Assembly (NCBI GenBank): GCA_048268105.1
Contig: JBLWWH010000003.1
Span: 115,952 to 179,951, forward strand
Reading direction: 5' to 3'
From: Profundicola sp048268105
Lineage (GTDB): Bacteria > Bacteroidota > Bacteroidia > Flavobacteriales > Weeksellaceae
DNA: 64,000 bases
Positions within the stretch are counted from its first letter, which is position 1. Each line of letters opens with the position of its first letter. The notes below the pieces were generated by a model that worked only from the letters and a program-made list of their open reading frames with translations, had not been told where the DNA came from and ran no database searches. A program made the translations under genes and the position numbers. Of the stretch, positions 8,336 through 17,467 are shown one piece after another.

Positions 8336-10063
8336 CTAGATTAGCTCTTTGAATCTTTTTTTGATTGATATACTATCTATGCCAACCAAATTTTCTAGCT
8401 CATCAATTGTGCCATGTGCAATAAACTCATCTGGGTAGGCATGGATTTCAAGTTTACCATGATAGTTTTCAAAATTGGCGAAATCTAAAATACTTGAACC
8501 AAAACCACCATTTTTAATTCCATTCTCGAAAGTTAAAATATGAGTATAATTTTCGAAAATATCTTTTAAAGCATCGAAATCCAGGGGTTTAACAAAAGGG
8601 AAATGATACCAGCTTAAATCCATCCCATCTATGGCTTTTTGAATGTTAGTAGCCACATGTCCGGTAGATAAAATTGCTGTATTGTTTCCTTTCTTCAATG
8701 TTTTGGCTTTGCCTAATGCTGTTTTTTGACTGGGGAAATTCAATGTTTGAACCTCGCCTTTTGGATAGCGAATAGCTAAAGGTGTTGTGGTGTGAGAGCC
8801 CATTTCAATTAAATTTTTCAGTTCTCTATCATCTGCTGGACAGGCCACTATCATATTAGGAATAGAGTTTAAGAATGAAATATCAAATAAACCGTGGTGG
8901 GTTGCTCCATCACTACCAACAAAACCAGCTCTATCGATTAAGAAAACTACGGGTAGGTTTTGTAAAGCCACATCATGAATCACTTGATCATAGGCACGTT
9001 GTAGAAAGGTTGAGTAAATTACACAATAAGGTATAACCCCTTGTGTTGCGAGGCCAGCGGCTAAAGTAACGGCATGCTGCTCGGCAATTCCAACATTCCA
9101 AACACGATCGGGATAAAGCTGCATTAATTCAACCAACCCACTTCCTGTAGGCATAGCAGGTGTAATGGCCGTTAGCTGATTGTTTTCTTTAAATAATTTA
9201 ATAAGACTATTTCCAACAACTTTTTGATAGTTTAATTTCTCCTCTTTTGGGCTAATAATTCCCGTTTTCTTATCGAATTTACCCGGAGAATGCCATAAAA
9301 CTTGATCTTTTTCGGCACTTTCATATCCTTTGCCTTTAATGGTTTTAATATGAAGTAAATTCGGTCCTTTTAAAGTTTTTACTTCATCAAAAGCTCTGAA
9401 CAGTTCGTTAAAACTATGTCCATCTATAGGGCCAATATAATTGAATCCTAATGCTTCAAAGAAATCAACTTTATAAGCGGATGAAGTATTATTAAAATGA
9501 TTTTGTAATGCGCCCACGGCAGGGTCAATTCCGATGTTATTATCATTGAGAATAATATTTACGTTTAAATCGGTATCACCTAAATGGTTTAAGCCTTCGA
9601 AAGCCATACCCGATACAATCGAGGCATCACCAATAACGGCGATATGTTTTCGTGTATCATTTTTTAAACGATTGGCTAATGCCATGCCTGTAATGGCCGA
9701 AATAGAAGTGGAGGAGTGTCCAACACCAAAAGCATCAAACTCACTTTCTTTTCTATCTGGAAAACCAGACATTCCATTCAATTGTCTTAAACTTTGAAAA
9801 TCCGACTTTCTTCCCGTAAATAATTTATGGGCGTATGCTTGGTGACCAACATCCCAAATAAGCAAATCAGTAGGCGTGTTATAATAATAATGTAAAGCAA
9901 TGGTGAGTTCTATGACGCCAAGGCTAGCGCCGAGATGCCCGGTTTTGGTGGAGACGATATCTAGGATAAAATCACGTGCCTCTTCTGCCAAAATAGGAAG
10001 GTTTTCACGTTTCAAATTACGTAAATCCGATGGGTTTTCTAAAAGGTTTAAATACTTATACAT
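8336..10063 (-). CDS. dxs: 1-deoxy-D-xylulose-5-phosphate synthase
   Basis: This 575-residue thiamine-diphosphate enzyme joins pyruvate and glyceraldehyde 3-phosphate, the first step of the MEP isoprenoid pathway. Visible parts are the N-terminal GHLGASLGV and IWDVGHQAYAHK, the ThDP/Mg site GDASIVSG...LNDNNIGID, and the pyrimidine domain with the catalytic Glu in GIAEQHAVTLAAGLA. FLQRAYDQVIHD and the DRAGFVGSDGATHHG loop follow. It is shorter than the roughly 620-residue E. coli enzyme, mainly because the linker after the NDN motif is short. The metal-site motif is GDA rather than the textbook GDG. It leads a small reverse-strand operon. Confidence 0.95.
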   Translation of the reverse strand: MYKYLNLLENPSDLRNLKRENLPILAEEARDFILDIVSTKTGHLGASLGVIELTIALHYYYNTPTDLLIWDVGHQAYAHKLFTGRKSDFQSLRQLNGMSGFPDRKESEFDAFGVGHSSTSISAITGMALANRLKNDTRKHIAVIGDASIVSGMAFEGLNHLGDTDLNVNIILNDNNIGIDPAVGALQNHFNNTSSAYKVDFFEALGFNYIGPIDGHSFNELFRAFDEVKTLKGPNLLHIKTIKGKGYESAEKDQVLWHSPGKFDKKTGIISPKEEKLNYQKVVGNSLIKLFKENNQLTAITPAMPTGSGLVELMQLYPDRVWNVGIAEQHAVTLAAGLATQGVIPYCVIYSTFLQRAYDQVIHDVALQNLPVVFLIDRAGFVGSDGATHHGLFDISFLNSIPNMIVACPADDRELKNLIEMGSHTTTPLAIRYPKGEVQTLNFPSQKTALGKAKTLKKGNNTAILSTGHVATNIQKAIDGMDLSWYHFPFVKPLDFDALKDIFENYTHILTFENGIKNGGFGSSILDFANFENYHGKLEIHAYPDEFIAHGTIDELENLVGIDSISIKKRFKELI

Positions 10064-10106
10064 TGCTTATTCGCGCTAAAATTACGATATTTCGTAGCAA
10101 TACAAT

Positions 10107-10114
10107 TATCTTTG
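10107..10114 (+). promoter_or_regulatory. candidate -7 element for the DUF3109 gene
   Basis: TATCTTTG matches TAnnTTTG and ends 13 bp before the start codon at 10128, in the 64-bp divergent spacer with dxs. The leader would be very short. Confidence 0.4.
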
Positions 10115-10127
10115 TGACTTTATTGAT

Positions 10128-10709
10128 ATGATTCAGATAGACGACACCATAATTAGTACAGACATTCTCAGAAAAGAATTTGTTTGCAATATACAAAAAT
10201 GTAAAGGCATTTGCTGTGTAGAAGGAGATTCAGGCGCTCCTTTAGACGAGGAAGAATTGCCGATATTAGAAGAGATTTTTTCTGATATCAAACCATTTTT
10301 ACGTCCCGAGGGAATTAAGGCGATTGAAGAACAGGGAACTTATGTGAAAGATGACGACGGCGATTGGGTAACTCCTCTGGTTGACGGTGCTGAGTGCGCA
10401 TATGTTGTTTTTGATGAAAAGGGAATAACCAAATGTGGAATTGAGAAGGCACATGAAGCAGGTGCAACAGATTTCCAGAAGCCTATTTCATGTCATTTAT
10501 ATCCTGTAAGGGTAGAAAAATACAAAGCTTTTACGGCGGTTAATTATCATAAGTGGGACATTTGTTCTGATGCTTGTACACTGGGTCAAGAACTTAATAT
10601 TGCAGTAGCTGAATTCTTAAAAGAACCTCTCATCAAGAAGTTCGGACAAGAATGGTATGATCAATTAATGATCGCAAAAGATGAAGTCAAAAATTTTAAA
10701 TTATTTTAA
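10128..10709 (+). CDS. DUF3109 (YkgJ-like, cysteine-rich) family protein
   Basis: A 193-residue soluble protein with a CNIQKCKGICC cluster near residues 20-31 and further Cys residues in ECAYVV, KCGIEK, SCHLYPVR and ICSDAC. This is the layout of the DUF3109/YkgJ group, thought to bind zinc or an iron-sulfur cluster; the molecular function is unknown. It is common in Bacteroidota and usually found near housekeeping genes. The next gene overlaps its 3' end by 29 nt if the ATG at 10681 is used. Confidence 0.7.
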   Translation: MIQIDDTIISTDILRKEFVCNIQKCKGICCVEGDSGAPLDEEELPILEEIFSDIKPFLRPEGIKAIEEQGTYVKDDDGDWVTPLVDGAECAYVVFDEKGITKCGIEKAHEAGATDFQKPISCHLYPVRVEKYKAFTAVNYHKWDICSDACTLGQELNIAVAEFLKEPLIKKFGQEWYDQLMIAKDEVKNFKLF

Positions 10710-12381
10710 CGTGTTAGGAAATTCAGCATTAGCAAGACAATCTACAGAGTCGATAGAGAGGTTATATATTACGATGAGACATTTGTTTTATCGTGGTTCA
10801 TTCAAAATTAGTGGAACTTCTGGTTTAGCTTTAAGAGATTTACTTTTAAAATTAAATCCAGAAATTTATGGAACCATGGCCAATCCCAACAAAGTTGAAC
10901 TACAAGGTTTAATGTATGTTTTGGATCGGTTGCCAGAAGGTATAGAACAAACTCCATTTATTAACTTAACGGCTGATGAGGGCTATGATGCTTCTCATTT
11001 TGAGCCTATAATTCCTTTAAAGAGAAGAAGAAATTGTTATAGAATCGATCAAGATCAAATGAATATTGAAGTTTTGAGAGGTCGTTCGGATGTGTATGAT
11101 ATCTTAACGCACCTTACTTTCTTCTATAATGAAGCTGATAAAATTATGCAGCGTGCTTATGATGGAAACTTAAAAAAAATAACGCGTGTTTGGGAGAAAA
11201 TCGAAGCCGTTGTTAAAGCTAAAAAACCTTTAACTTTAGAAGAGAGAGAAGTGGCGTTGATGCATCTTTCTTATATTTTAGGTAGATCTTTTGAGGAGAC
11301 TTTGAATGCATATAATGCTTTTAGTTTCGATAAAAACAAAGACAGGCTATTCCACATTATTTATTGGATGGGGAAATTAAGCCAGATGGATATTACAGGG
11401 CAAGTAAATAGAGAGGTAACCTTTACATCAGCATTGCGTTCACAAATTGGTCACCACATAACAGGTGAAAAGTGGGCGAACCAAATTAAAGAACAATTAT
11501 TAGCTAATAATCTACACGAAAGACCACTTCACATCATTAGTGCGAATATGCACTCGGTGCAAAATATGCTTTTTGCGCATAGAGGATTGGATAAAAAATA
11601 CGATGCTGATTTGGAGTTTCAAGTTTATGAGGATTTATCTCAGAGTTTGAATAAAGATCTTAGAACAACGGTGAAAAATTACTCTGTAGATCATGGACTT
11701 ATATATATTAAAGATAAATCTGGAGCTAATACAGATGCACAAATTATTGATTTAAAAGATTTAGATTTAAAAGATACTGCTTTTTCTAAGCATAATTTCA
11801 AAGGGGATGATGTAATCATTGTTATGGATTATGCATTTGGTGAACAAGCTTTTGAATTGATGGACGAGCTTTTAAAGCCCTATAAAATCAATCAACCTTT
11901 TAAAATGAATGTCAGAAGCATCTCTATCATGGGGAAAGCGGGTATTCTAGAAGGCGTAAAGGGAGATATTATGGTTCCTAATTCATTTGTGCACGAGGGA
12001 ACTGCTGATAATTACCCTTTTGAAAACCAATTAGATGTGGATGATTTTGAAGGTCAAGGATTGGGTGTTTTTGAAGGAATGATGATTACAGTTTTAGGAA
12101 CATCCTTACAGAACAGAAATGTATTAAAATTCTTCAAACAAACTTCTTGGAAATCGATTGGATTGGAGATGGAAGGAGCGCATTATCATAAAGCTATTCA
12201 GATCGCAAGTAAAATTAGAGGACATATTAGTTCAGATGTTCGTGTGAGTTATGCATATTATGCGTCGGATAACCCGTTAGAGAGCGGCAGTACATTGGCG
12301 TCGGGAGGTTTAGGACTTACAGGAGTCAAGCCAACCTATTTGATTACTCAACGAATGATTGATAAGATTCTAACCAACTAA
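10681..12381 (+). CDS. DUF6909-like protein with nucleosidase-like C-terminal region
   Basis: A 566-residue cytoplasmic protein. An N-terminal helical part of about 300 residues (ERLYITMRHLFYRG, then TADEGYD) is followed by a C-terminal part. The latter has alternating beta/alpha segments (DDVIIVMDYAFGEQAFELMDELL, then SIMGKAGIL) and GLEMEGAHYHKAI near 495-507. The last motif resembles the EMEGA signature of nucleoside phosphorylases and MTA/SAH nucleosidases. The overall pattern is that of the DUF6909 family, which I recall as a Bacteroidota protein without an assigned role. The ATG at 10681 overlaps DUF3109; a GTG at 10711, two bases past that stop, is an alternative start. Confidence 0.6.
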   Translation: MKSKILNYFNVLGNSALARQSTESIERLYITMRHLFYRGSFKISGTSGLALRDLLLKLNPEIYGTMANPNKVELQGLMYVLDRLPEGIEQTPFINLTADEGYDASHFEPIIPLKRRRNCYRIDQDQMNIEVLRGRSDVYDILTHLTFFYNEADKIMQRAYDGNLKKITRVWEKIEAVVKAKKPLTLEEREVALMHLSYILGRSFEETLNAYNAFSFDKNKDRLFHIIYWMGKLSQMDITGQVNREVTFTSALRSQIGHHITGEKWANQIKEQLLANNLHERPLHIISANMHSVQNMLFAHRGLDKKYDADLEFQVYEDLSQSLNKDLRTTVKNYSVDHGLIYIKDKSGANTDAQIIDLKDLDLKDTAFSKHNFKGDDVIIVMDYAFGEQAFELMDELLKPYKINQPFKMNVRSISIMGKAGILEGVKGDIMVPNSFVHEGTADNYPFENQLDVDDFEGQGLGVFEGMMITVLGTSLQNRNVLKFFKQTSWKSIGLEMEGAHYHKAIQIASKIRGHISSDVRVSYAYYASDNPLESGSTLASGGLGLTGVKPTYLITQRMIDKILTN

Positions 12382-12382
12382 T

Positions 12383-13321
12383 ATGAAGTTTGCACTATTT
12401 GGATTTGGGCATATTGGGAAAGTGCATCAACAAGCAATGCAGAACTCTCAAAAGGCTGAGTTGGTAGCTATTATTGATCAAGTAAAACCAGAAGTAGAGC
12501 TTCCTCATTTTAAAGATGTTGCTTCCTTAACAGCTTCAGGTTTAGAGGTAGATGTCATCGTAATTGCAACACCGAATGGTCTTCACTTTGAACATGCTAA
12601 AGCCAGTTTAGAAGCGGGTTATCATGTTTTAGTTGAGAAGCCAATTACGCTGAATTCACGAGATTTTGAGCGTTTAATTTATATTGGAGAACATCAAGGA
12701 AAACGCATTTTTAATATGTTGCAACTTCGATTCTCTCCGGTGGTTCAGTGGCTGAAAGAGGCATTGAACGAGAATAGATTAGGCGAAATCTATATGGTTA
12801 ATGTCAATTGTTATTGGAACAGAAACGCTGCTTATTATCAACAAAAAGAGTGGCACGGAACCAAAGCCATGGACGGCGGAGTATTATTTACGCAATTCTC
12901 TCATTTTGTAGATGTTTTGCATTATTGGTTCGAGGAGTTAAAGCCTTTGGATATTCGTAAATTCAATTTTAATCATCAAGATTGCACTGAGTTCCCAGAC
13001 TCTGGAATGCTAACTTTTGAGTTAGGGAAAGAAGGATTTGGCCATATGAATTACACGATTTCAACTTTTGAAAAGAATTTTGAAAGCAATATCACGATTC
13101 TTGCTGAGAAAGGAACTTTACAGATTGGTGGACAGTATATGAATGAGGTTAATTATCTCAATGCTACTGATTTGGAAAATTCTTTTAACGAACCTATTGG
13201 AAATAGATTTCATCAAAATGCGATTGAGGAAATTGTAGATGCGATTGAGCAAAAAAGAAAAAGCATCCTCGATGCCGAGAATGCTAGAAATGTGATTCAG
13301 TTTTTAGAAGTGGTTAGTTAG
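12383..13321 (+). CDS. Gfo/Idh/MocA-family oxidoreductase
   Basis: This 312-residue NAD(P)-dependent dehydrogenase opens with a Rossmann motif GFGHIGKVH (about 7-15). Next comes VIVIATPNGLHFEHA, and then the family signature EKPIT (about 91-95), whose Lys is catalytic. The C-terminal alpha/beta dimerisation domain carries the DGGVLFTQFSHFVD stretch expected to contact the sugar. It resembles the WlbA/UDP-GlcNAcA 3-dehydrogenase branch that acts on nucleotide sugars for lipopolysaccharide, but the substrate cannot be fixed. It starts 1 nt after the DUF6909-like stop, so the two are co-transcribed, and ends convergently over the next gene by 8 nt. Confidence 0.8.
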   Translation: MKFALFGFGHIGKVHQQAMQNSQKAELVAIIDQVKPEVELPHFKDVASLTASGLEVDVIVIATPNGLHFEHAKASLEAGYHVLVEKPITLNSRDFERLIYIGEHQGKRIFNMLQLRFSPVVQWLKEALNENRLGEIYMVNVNCYWNRNAAYYQQKEWHGTKAMDGGVLFTQFSHFVDVLHYWFEELKPLDIRKFNFNHQDCTEFPDSGMLTFELGKEGFGHMNYTISTFEKNFESNITILAEKGTLQIGGQYMNEVNYLNATDLENSFNEPIGNRFHQNAIEEIVDAIEQKRKSILDAENARNVIQFLEVVS

Positions 13322-13775
13322 GATGGATAAATCTAAACTTCCCTAATTCAAAATATCTCTTTTTACCGTTTAAACGATAAAGCAACATATTTTTACCCTT
13401 GAATTCATTCGTGCTTTCAGAAGGACGAATGATTTCTATCTTAGATTTGCCAGGCGTAGAAATGTCTTCTGGCATCATTTGACCCTGTTCTTGTTCAGTG
13501 CTTTCTCTTGTAATACTCGCCATCACAACAAATGGGTTTTCATCTTCCACAAAGGCTTTGTGCCAATTATTTTCTACATAAATAGAATCAAATTGAACTT
13601 CACCCTTAGTGGTTTGTTCAAAACTGGCCTTATAGTAAACGCCATTTATGTTACCCTTTCCTTGCCATTTTTGTTGGGTTAAATCAATAATTTTAAAATC
13701 TTTCTTCACTGGTATTTTTGAAGTATTACAGGATACTAAAAATAGAATAGCGGATAATATGCTTAAATATTTCAT
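13314..13775 (-). CDS. putative lipoprotein of unknown function
   Basis: A 153-residue protein with a signal peptide and lipobox LVSC (Cys16), then a strand-rich domain. The mature part includes QKWQGKGNINGVYYKASFEQT, and it ends in LYRLNGKKRYFELGKF. I do not recognise a family. It begins 1 nt downstream of the transsulfuration enzyme stop, so the two genes form one transcript, and its 3' end overlaps the opposite-strand oxidoreductase by 8 nt. A role in the envelope is likely from the lipobox; nothing links it to methionine metabolism except the spacing. Confidence 0.6.
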   Translation of the reverse strand: MKYLSILSAILFLVSCNTSKIPVKKDFKIIDLTQQKWQGKGNINGVYYKASFEQTTKGEVQFDSIYVENNWHKAFVEDENPFVVMASITRESTEQEQGQMMPEDISTPGKSKIEIIRPSESTNEFKGKNMLLYRLNGKKRYFELGKFRFIHPN

Positions 13776-13776
13776 A

Positions 13777-14922
13777 TTATATAAGGTTTAAAACATGTTC
13801 AACATCCTTCAGTAAATCCTCAACATCTTCAATTCCGATGCTGAATCTAATCAAATCATCTGTGATTCCAATTTGAGCTCTAATTTCGGCTGGAATAGAA
13901 GCATGCGTCATGGTAGCAGGATGATTGGCTAAAGATTCAACGCCGCCTAGTGATTCAGCAAGCGTAATAACTTTTAAGTTTTCTAATAGCTTAAATGAAT
14001 CTTCTTTCTTTCCTGATTTTAAGGTAAACGAAAGCATTCCACCAAAAGTCTTCATCTGCTTTTTAGCAAGATCATGATTCGGATGGCTAGTTAAACCTGG
14101 ATAATAAACTTTATCCACCTTAAGATGTGATGCTAAGAATTCAGCTACTTGCATAGCATTCTCGGCATGTCTTTGCATTCTTAATCCTAAAGTTTTAATT
14201 CCTCTTAAAACCAAAAACGAATCTTGAGGCCCTAAAATTCCACCTCCAGCAAAAATTTGAAAGTGAACTTTTTCTGCTAATTCCTCGTCGTTCACGATTA
14301 AAGCACCAGCGATTAAATCTGAGTGTCCGCCCAAATATTTCGTTGCCGAGTGCATAACAATATCAGCGCCCATATCCAATGGAGTTTGATTATAAGGAGA
14401 TGCAAAGGTATTGTCAACAGCCACCAAAATATCTTTTCCTTTGGCTAAGCTTGCCACACCCTCTATATCAATCACCTTTAATAAAGGATTTGTAGGTGTT
14501 TCAAGCCAGATTAATTTAGTTTTATCCGTAATATGTGCTGCGAAATCTTCTTTATGCGAACCAGCTACAAATTTGAATTTGATGCCATATTTCTCATAAA
14601 TCTTGGTAAACATTCTATAAGTTCCGCCGTATAAATCGTCACCTGCAATTACTTCATCACCTGGATTTAATAATTTTAAAACAGCGTCAATTGCGGCTAA
14701 TCCACTACCGAAGGCAAATCCCGCAACACCATTTTCAATGCTAGCTAGAGAATTTTCTAAAGCTGTACGGGTAGGATTTGCTCCACGCGAATATTCATAG
14801 CCTTTGAACTGACCCGGACTAGATTGTGCGTAAGTAGAAGTTTGAAAAATAGGAGGCATAACCGCGCCTGTAGAAGGTTCAGGTTGCTGATTTCCGTGTA
14901 TGGTTTTGGTATTAAATTTCAT
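13777..14922 (-). CDS. cystathionine gamma-synthase/gamma-lyase family enzyme
   Basis: This 381-residue PLP enzyme belongs to the Cys/Met metabolism family. It interconverts homoserine esters or homocysteine and cysteine through cystathionine. Seen are the N-terminal TGAVMPPIFQTSTY, YEYSRGANPTR, the cofactor loop FGSGLAAI, VDNTFASPY with the PLP Asp, and the Schiff-base Lys195 in HSATKYLGGHSD. LAESLGGVESLANHPATMTH near the C-terminus is typical of the gamma-synthase/gamma-lyase clade. Sequence alone does not separate synthase (metB) from lyase. The 41-bp upstream region is too short for a SAM riboswitch but holds a reverse-strand TAATTTTG at 14940-14947. Confidence 0.85.
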   Translation of the reverse strand: MKFNTKTIHGNQQPEPSTGAVMPPIFQTSTYAQSSPGQFKGYEYSRGANPTRTALENSLASIENGVAGFAFGSGLAAIDAVLKLLNPGDEVIAGDDLYGGTYRMFTKIYEKYGIKFKFVAGSHKEDFAAHITDKTKLIWLETPTNPLLKVIDIEGVASLAKGKDILVAVDNTFASPYNQTPLDMGADIVMHSATKYLGGHSDLIAGALIVNDEELAEKVHFQIFAGGGILGPQDSFLVLRGIKTLGLRMQRHAENAMQVAEFLASHLKVDKVYYPGLTSHPNHDLAKKQMKTFGGMLSFTLKSGKKEDSFKLLENLKVITLAESLGGVESLANHPATMTHASIPAEIRAQIGITDDLIRFSIGIEDVEDLLKDVEHVLNLI

Positions 14923-14963
14923 ATGTTTTAAATTGTATTCAAAATTAAAGATATCTTTATAGG

Positions 14964-15314
14964 ATGAAAAAAATATATTATTTATCGACTTGTTCTACTT
15001 GTAAGAAAATTATGGATTCTCTCAATCTTGATGGTTTTGAATTACAAGACATTAAGTCTGAACCGATAACTAGGCCACAGTTAGAGGAAATGAAAGAACT
15101 AAGCGGAAGCTACGAAGCACTTTTTTCTCGAAGAGCCAAACTTTACCAAGAAAAAGGTTTAAAAGATGTGGATCTTCGAGAAAAAGACTTCGAACAATAT
15201 ATTTTAGAGCATTATACTTTCTTAAAACGTCCGGTAATAATTTCTAATGATGAAATTTTCATCGGAAGTAGTCCTAAGACAAAAACTACGCTTCAAGAAA
15301 AATTCGGAGAATAA
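14964..15314 (+). CDS. ArsC/Spx-family thioredoxin-fold protein
   Basis: A 116-residue protein with the ArsC-like thioredoxin fold. It begins with YYLSTCSTCKK, in which a CxxC pair (Cys9 and Cys12) sits where arsenate reductases have one catalytic Cys. After LSGSYEALFSRRAKLY it continues to the conserved KRPVIISNDEIFIG segment near the C-terminus. The CxxC makes a Spx-like or redox-sensing role as likely as arsenate reduction, and no arsenic genes lie nearby. It is divergent from the transsulfuration gene and ends exactly where gldC ends on the other strand. Confidence 0.75.
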   Translation: MKKIYYLSTCSTCKKIMDSLNLDGFELQDIKSEPITRPQLEEMKELSGSYEALFSRRAKLYQEKGLKDVDLREKDFEQYILEHYTFLKRPVIISNDEIFIGSSPKTKTTLQEKFGE

Positions 15315-15641
15315 TTAGTCTCTAATTCCAGAAGCTACTGCAAACTCTTCTGCAAATAATCTCATCTTTTGAGCTACATCTTTTTCAGATGTGGCTCTTT
15401 CGTAGGTGCTCGCCATAGAAGCAAGCATCTGGTGGAAAAATATTTTCATATCATCCATCGGCATTTCTTTAGTCCACAAATCGATGCGCAAAGCTTCTTT
15501 GTTTTCTAAATCCCAAACCGATAAAATGGCTGCTTTGGTTTCTTGTCTTTCAACGCCACCATCTTTTGCACTCCAATGCAAGCTTTCTGGTACGTTGTTG
15601 TCATCTAAACCAACTTCTATTATAATTTCTGATTTCTTCAT
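15315..15641 (-). CDS. gldC: gliding motility protein GldC
   Basis: A 108-residue soluble protein without a signal peptide, matching the GldC pattern: KKSEIIIEVGLDDNNVPE, SWSA-like WSAKDGG, IDLWTKEMP and a final helical ASGIRD tail. GldC supports gliding in Flavobacterium johnsoniae, where it was found next to gldB. Here it follows gldB by 12 bp in the same direction, and that pairing supports the call. Its 3' end abuts the opposite-strand ArsC-like gene with no spacer. Confidence 0.85.
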   Translation of the reverse strand: MKKSEIIIEVGLDDNNVPESLHWSAKDGGVERQETKAAILSVWDLENKEALRIDLWTKEMPMDDMKIFFHQMLASMASTYERATSEKDVAQKMRLFAEEFAVASGIRD

Positions 15642-15653
15642 TGTAATTATAGT

Positions 15654-16637
15654 TTAATCTACAGGCTTGTAACCTGATTCTTTAAATATCTTTAATAAAT
15701 CTTGATCGGTTAAGAACGTTTGTAAATCAACATCCTTGTTCTTATCTAAATAAGCTCTACATATTTGCCATCCCATCCAAGCACCAATTTTTCCTGGTGA
15801 TTTGGTGTCGTTATCTGAAAAGAATTTTGAAAAAGGGGCAGGGTCTAAGAATCTTTCATTTAATTTTTTGTCATCATTAAAGAAGATTTGCTCTTCCGTA
15901 AAATATAAGTATACCTGCGCCTCGTTGTCATAAGACCAAGCGATCTCTTCTTCGGTATATCCAATCTTAGCAGCATCTGATGTGTTGGGCAATAGAGCAT
16001 CTTGAATGATTAAAACCTTTCCTTCATAAATCATTTTTTCGATGAAATTCCTTTTTCTAATATCAAAAGGAACCATTTGTCTTGCGATACTTTCCACTAC
16101 TTTGGATTTAAAGTTTCCAGGATTCATTTGTACTCTAAAATAATCTTGAATTCTCATGGCTTCATAAGATGAGTTGTCTTCACCTAAAAACCAATCTAAT
16201 CCAATCACCATATCCTTAGATTTAGGAAAATAAGCAACGGGATATTCATAAGGCAATTCCCCGGTGAATGTATATACATTAGGAACCTCAAAATTAGGAT
16301 AGAAGTATTTTAACCTTTTAAAAATATCAGCCAATGAATCTTTAATGGCTTGTGGATTATTATAAGTTTTTAATACATCTTGGTGCAATGCATTGCTTAG
16401 CGAATCTTGGCGACGAGTGTTGAGAAGTGAATCTTTCGCAGCTTCAAAAAAGTCTGGAAATTTAGCTTTTAAGTCCTCATTAGATACAGAAGTATCATAA
16501 TATGTGCTTGAAATATCGACTAAATTTATGTCTTCAATTTCGGGAGTAGTTTCAATTTCCCATCGATAGGAATCTTTATCACCACAACTCAACAATAGGA
16601 AAACGCTCAATAAGCTTAATACTTTGAATACATTCAT
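15654..16637 (-). CDS. gldB: gliding motility lipoprotein GldB
   Basis: A 327-residue lipoprotein with signal peptide and lipobox LLSC, then charged helical and strand segments typical of GldB. GldB is an envelope lipoprotein required for type IX secretion-linked gliding in F. johnsoniae and is conserved even in non-gliding members of the phylum. The frame extends six codons further up, but the ATG at 16637 places a standard signal peptide at the start. A conserved GWQICRAYL segment lies near the C-terminus. It is divergent from nadE with a 40-bp spacer and is followed closely by gldC. Confidence 0.85.
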   Translation of the reverse strand: MNVFKVLSLLSVFLLLSCGDKDSYRWEIETTPEIEDINLVDISSTYYDTSVSNEDLKAKFPDFFEAAKDSLLNTRRQDSLSNALHQDVLKTYNNPQAIKDSLADIFKRLKYFYPNFEVPNVYTFTGELPYEYPVAYFPKSKDMVIGLDWFLGEDNSSYEAMRIQDYFRVQMNPGNFKSKVVESIARQMVPFDIRKRNFIEKMIYEGKVLIIQDALLPNTSDAAKIGYTEEEIAWSYDNEAQVYLYFTEEQIFFNDDKKLNERFLDPAPFSKFFSDNDTKSPGKIGAWMGWQICRAYLDKNKDVDLQTFLTDQDLLKIFKESGYKPVD

Positions 16638-16677
16638 TACCTTTACATTTCTCAAAAAGTCAAAATTAAAGATAATA

Positions 16678-17466
16678 ATGCAGACAAAAGCAGTAATTGA
16701 CTATATTGTTAAATGGTTAGATGATTATTTGACAAACTCAAGACAAAACGGCTATGTAATCGGGATTTCTGGAGGCATAGATTCAGCGGTAACTTCAACT
16801 TTAGCCGCCAGGACGGGAAAACCATTAATGCTAATCGAAATGCCGATTCATCAAGATCCTAATCAAGTCTCAAGAGGTAAAGAACATATCGCTTGGTTAA
16901 AAGAAAATTTCTCAAACGTTCACAGTTCGGTGGTAGATTTAACAACCACTTTTGATTCTTTTGTAGAAGCATTAGACGTGGATAAAGCAGACAGCGAATG
17001 GGAGCTTTCACTTGCCAATTCTAGATCGAGGTTGCGCATGACGACTTTGTATTATTTCGCAGGTTTACACCGTTATCTAGTGCTTGGAACTGGAAATAAA
17101 ATCGAAGATTTTGGTGTAGGTTTCTTTACCAAATATGGTGATGGAGGCGTAGATGTTTCTCCTATTGCAGATTTATTGAAAAGTGAGGTATTTTTGCTGG
17201 CCAAAGAACTTAATATCGTCGAGTCTATTCAAAAAGCTCAACCAACCGACGGACTTTGGTCTGATAATAGAACCGACGAAGATCAGATGGGAGCCACTTA
17301 TGATGAATTAGAGTGGGCTATGAAAGTAGATGCTAATAAAACTCCGGATGATTTTGAGGGAAGAGAAAAAGAAGTTTTGACTATATATAGAAGATTGAAT
17401 CGTGCTGCTCAACACAAATTAAATCCGATACCAGTTGCCTATATTCCAGAAGAATTAAAAGTATAA
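16678..17466 (+). CDS. nadE: NAD+ synthase, ammonia-dependent type
   Basis: This 262-residue enzyme amidates nicotinic acid adenine dinucleotide to NAD+, the last step of NAD synthesis. The ATP pyrophosphatase P-loop SGGIDS is at 31-36, followed by SRLRMTTLYYFA and GTGNKIEDFGVGFFTKYGDGG. The length and lack of an amidase domain mean ammonia rather than glutamine is the direct nitrogen donor. I used the ATG at 16678 because the upstream extension overlaps the gldB start and does not match the family. It leads an operon with rlmD 1 nt downstream. Confidence 0.95.
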   Translation: MQTKAVIDYIVKWLDDYLTNSRQNGYVIGISGGIDSAVTSTLAARTGKPLMLIEMPIHQDPNQVSRGKEHIAWLKENFSNVHSSVVDLTTTFDSFVEALDVDKADSEWELSLANSRSRLRMTTLYYFAGLHRYLVLGTGNKIEDFGVGFFTKYGDGGVDVSPIADLLKSEVFLLAKELNIVESIQKAQPTDGLWSDNRTDEDQMGATYDELEWAMKVDANKTPDDFEGREKEVLTIYRRLNRAAQHKLNPIPVAYIPEELKV

Positions 17467-17467
17467 T

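Noticed and set aside
14923..14963. SAM or methionine riboswitch before the transsulfuration gene
   Set aside because: The spacer is 41 bp and has no multi-stem structure.
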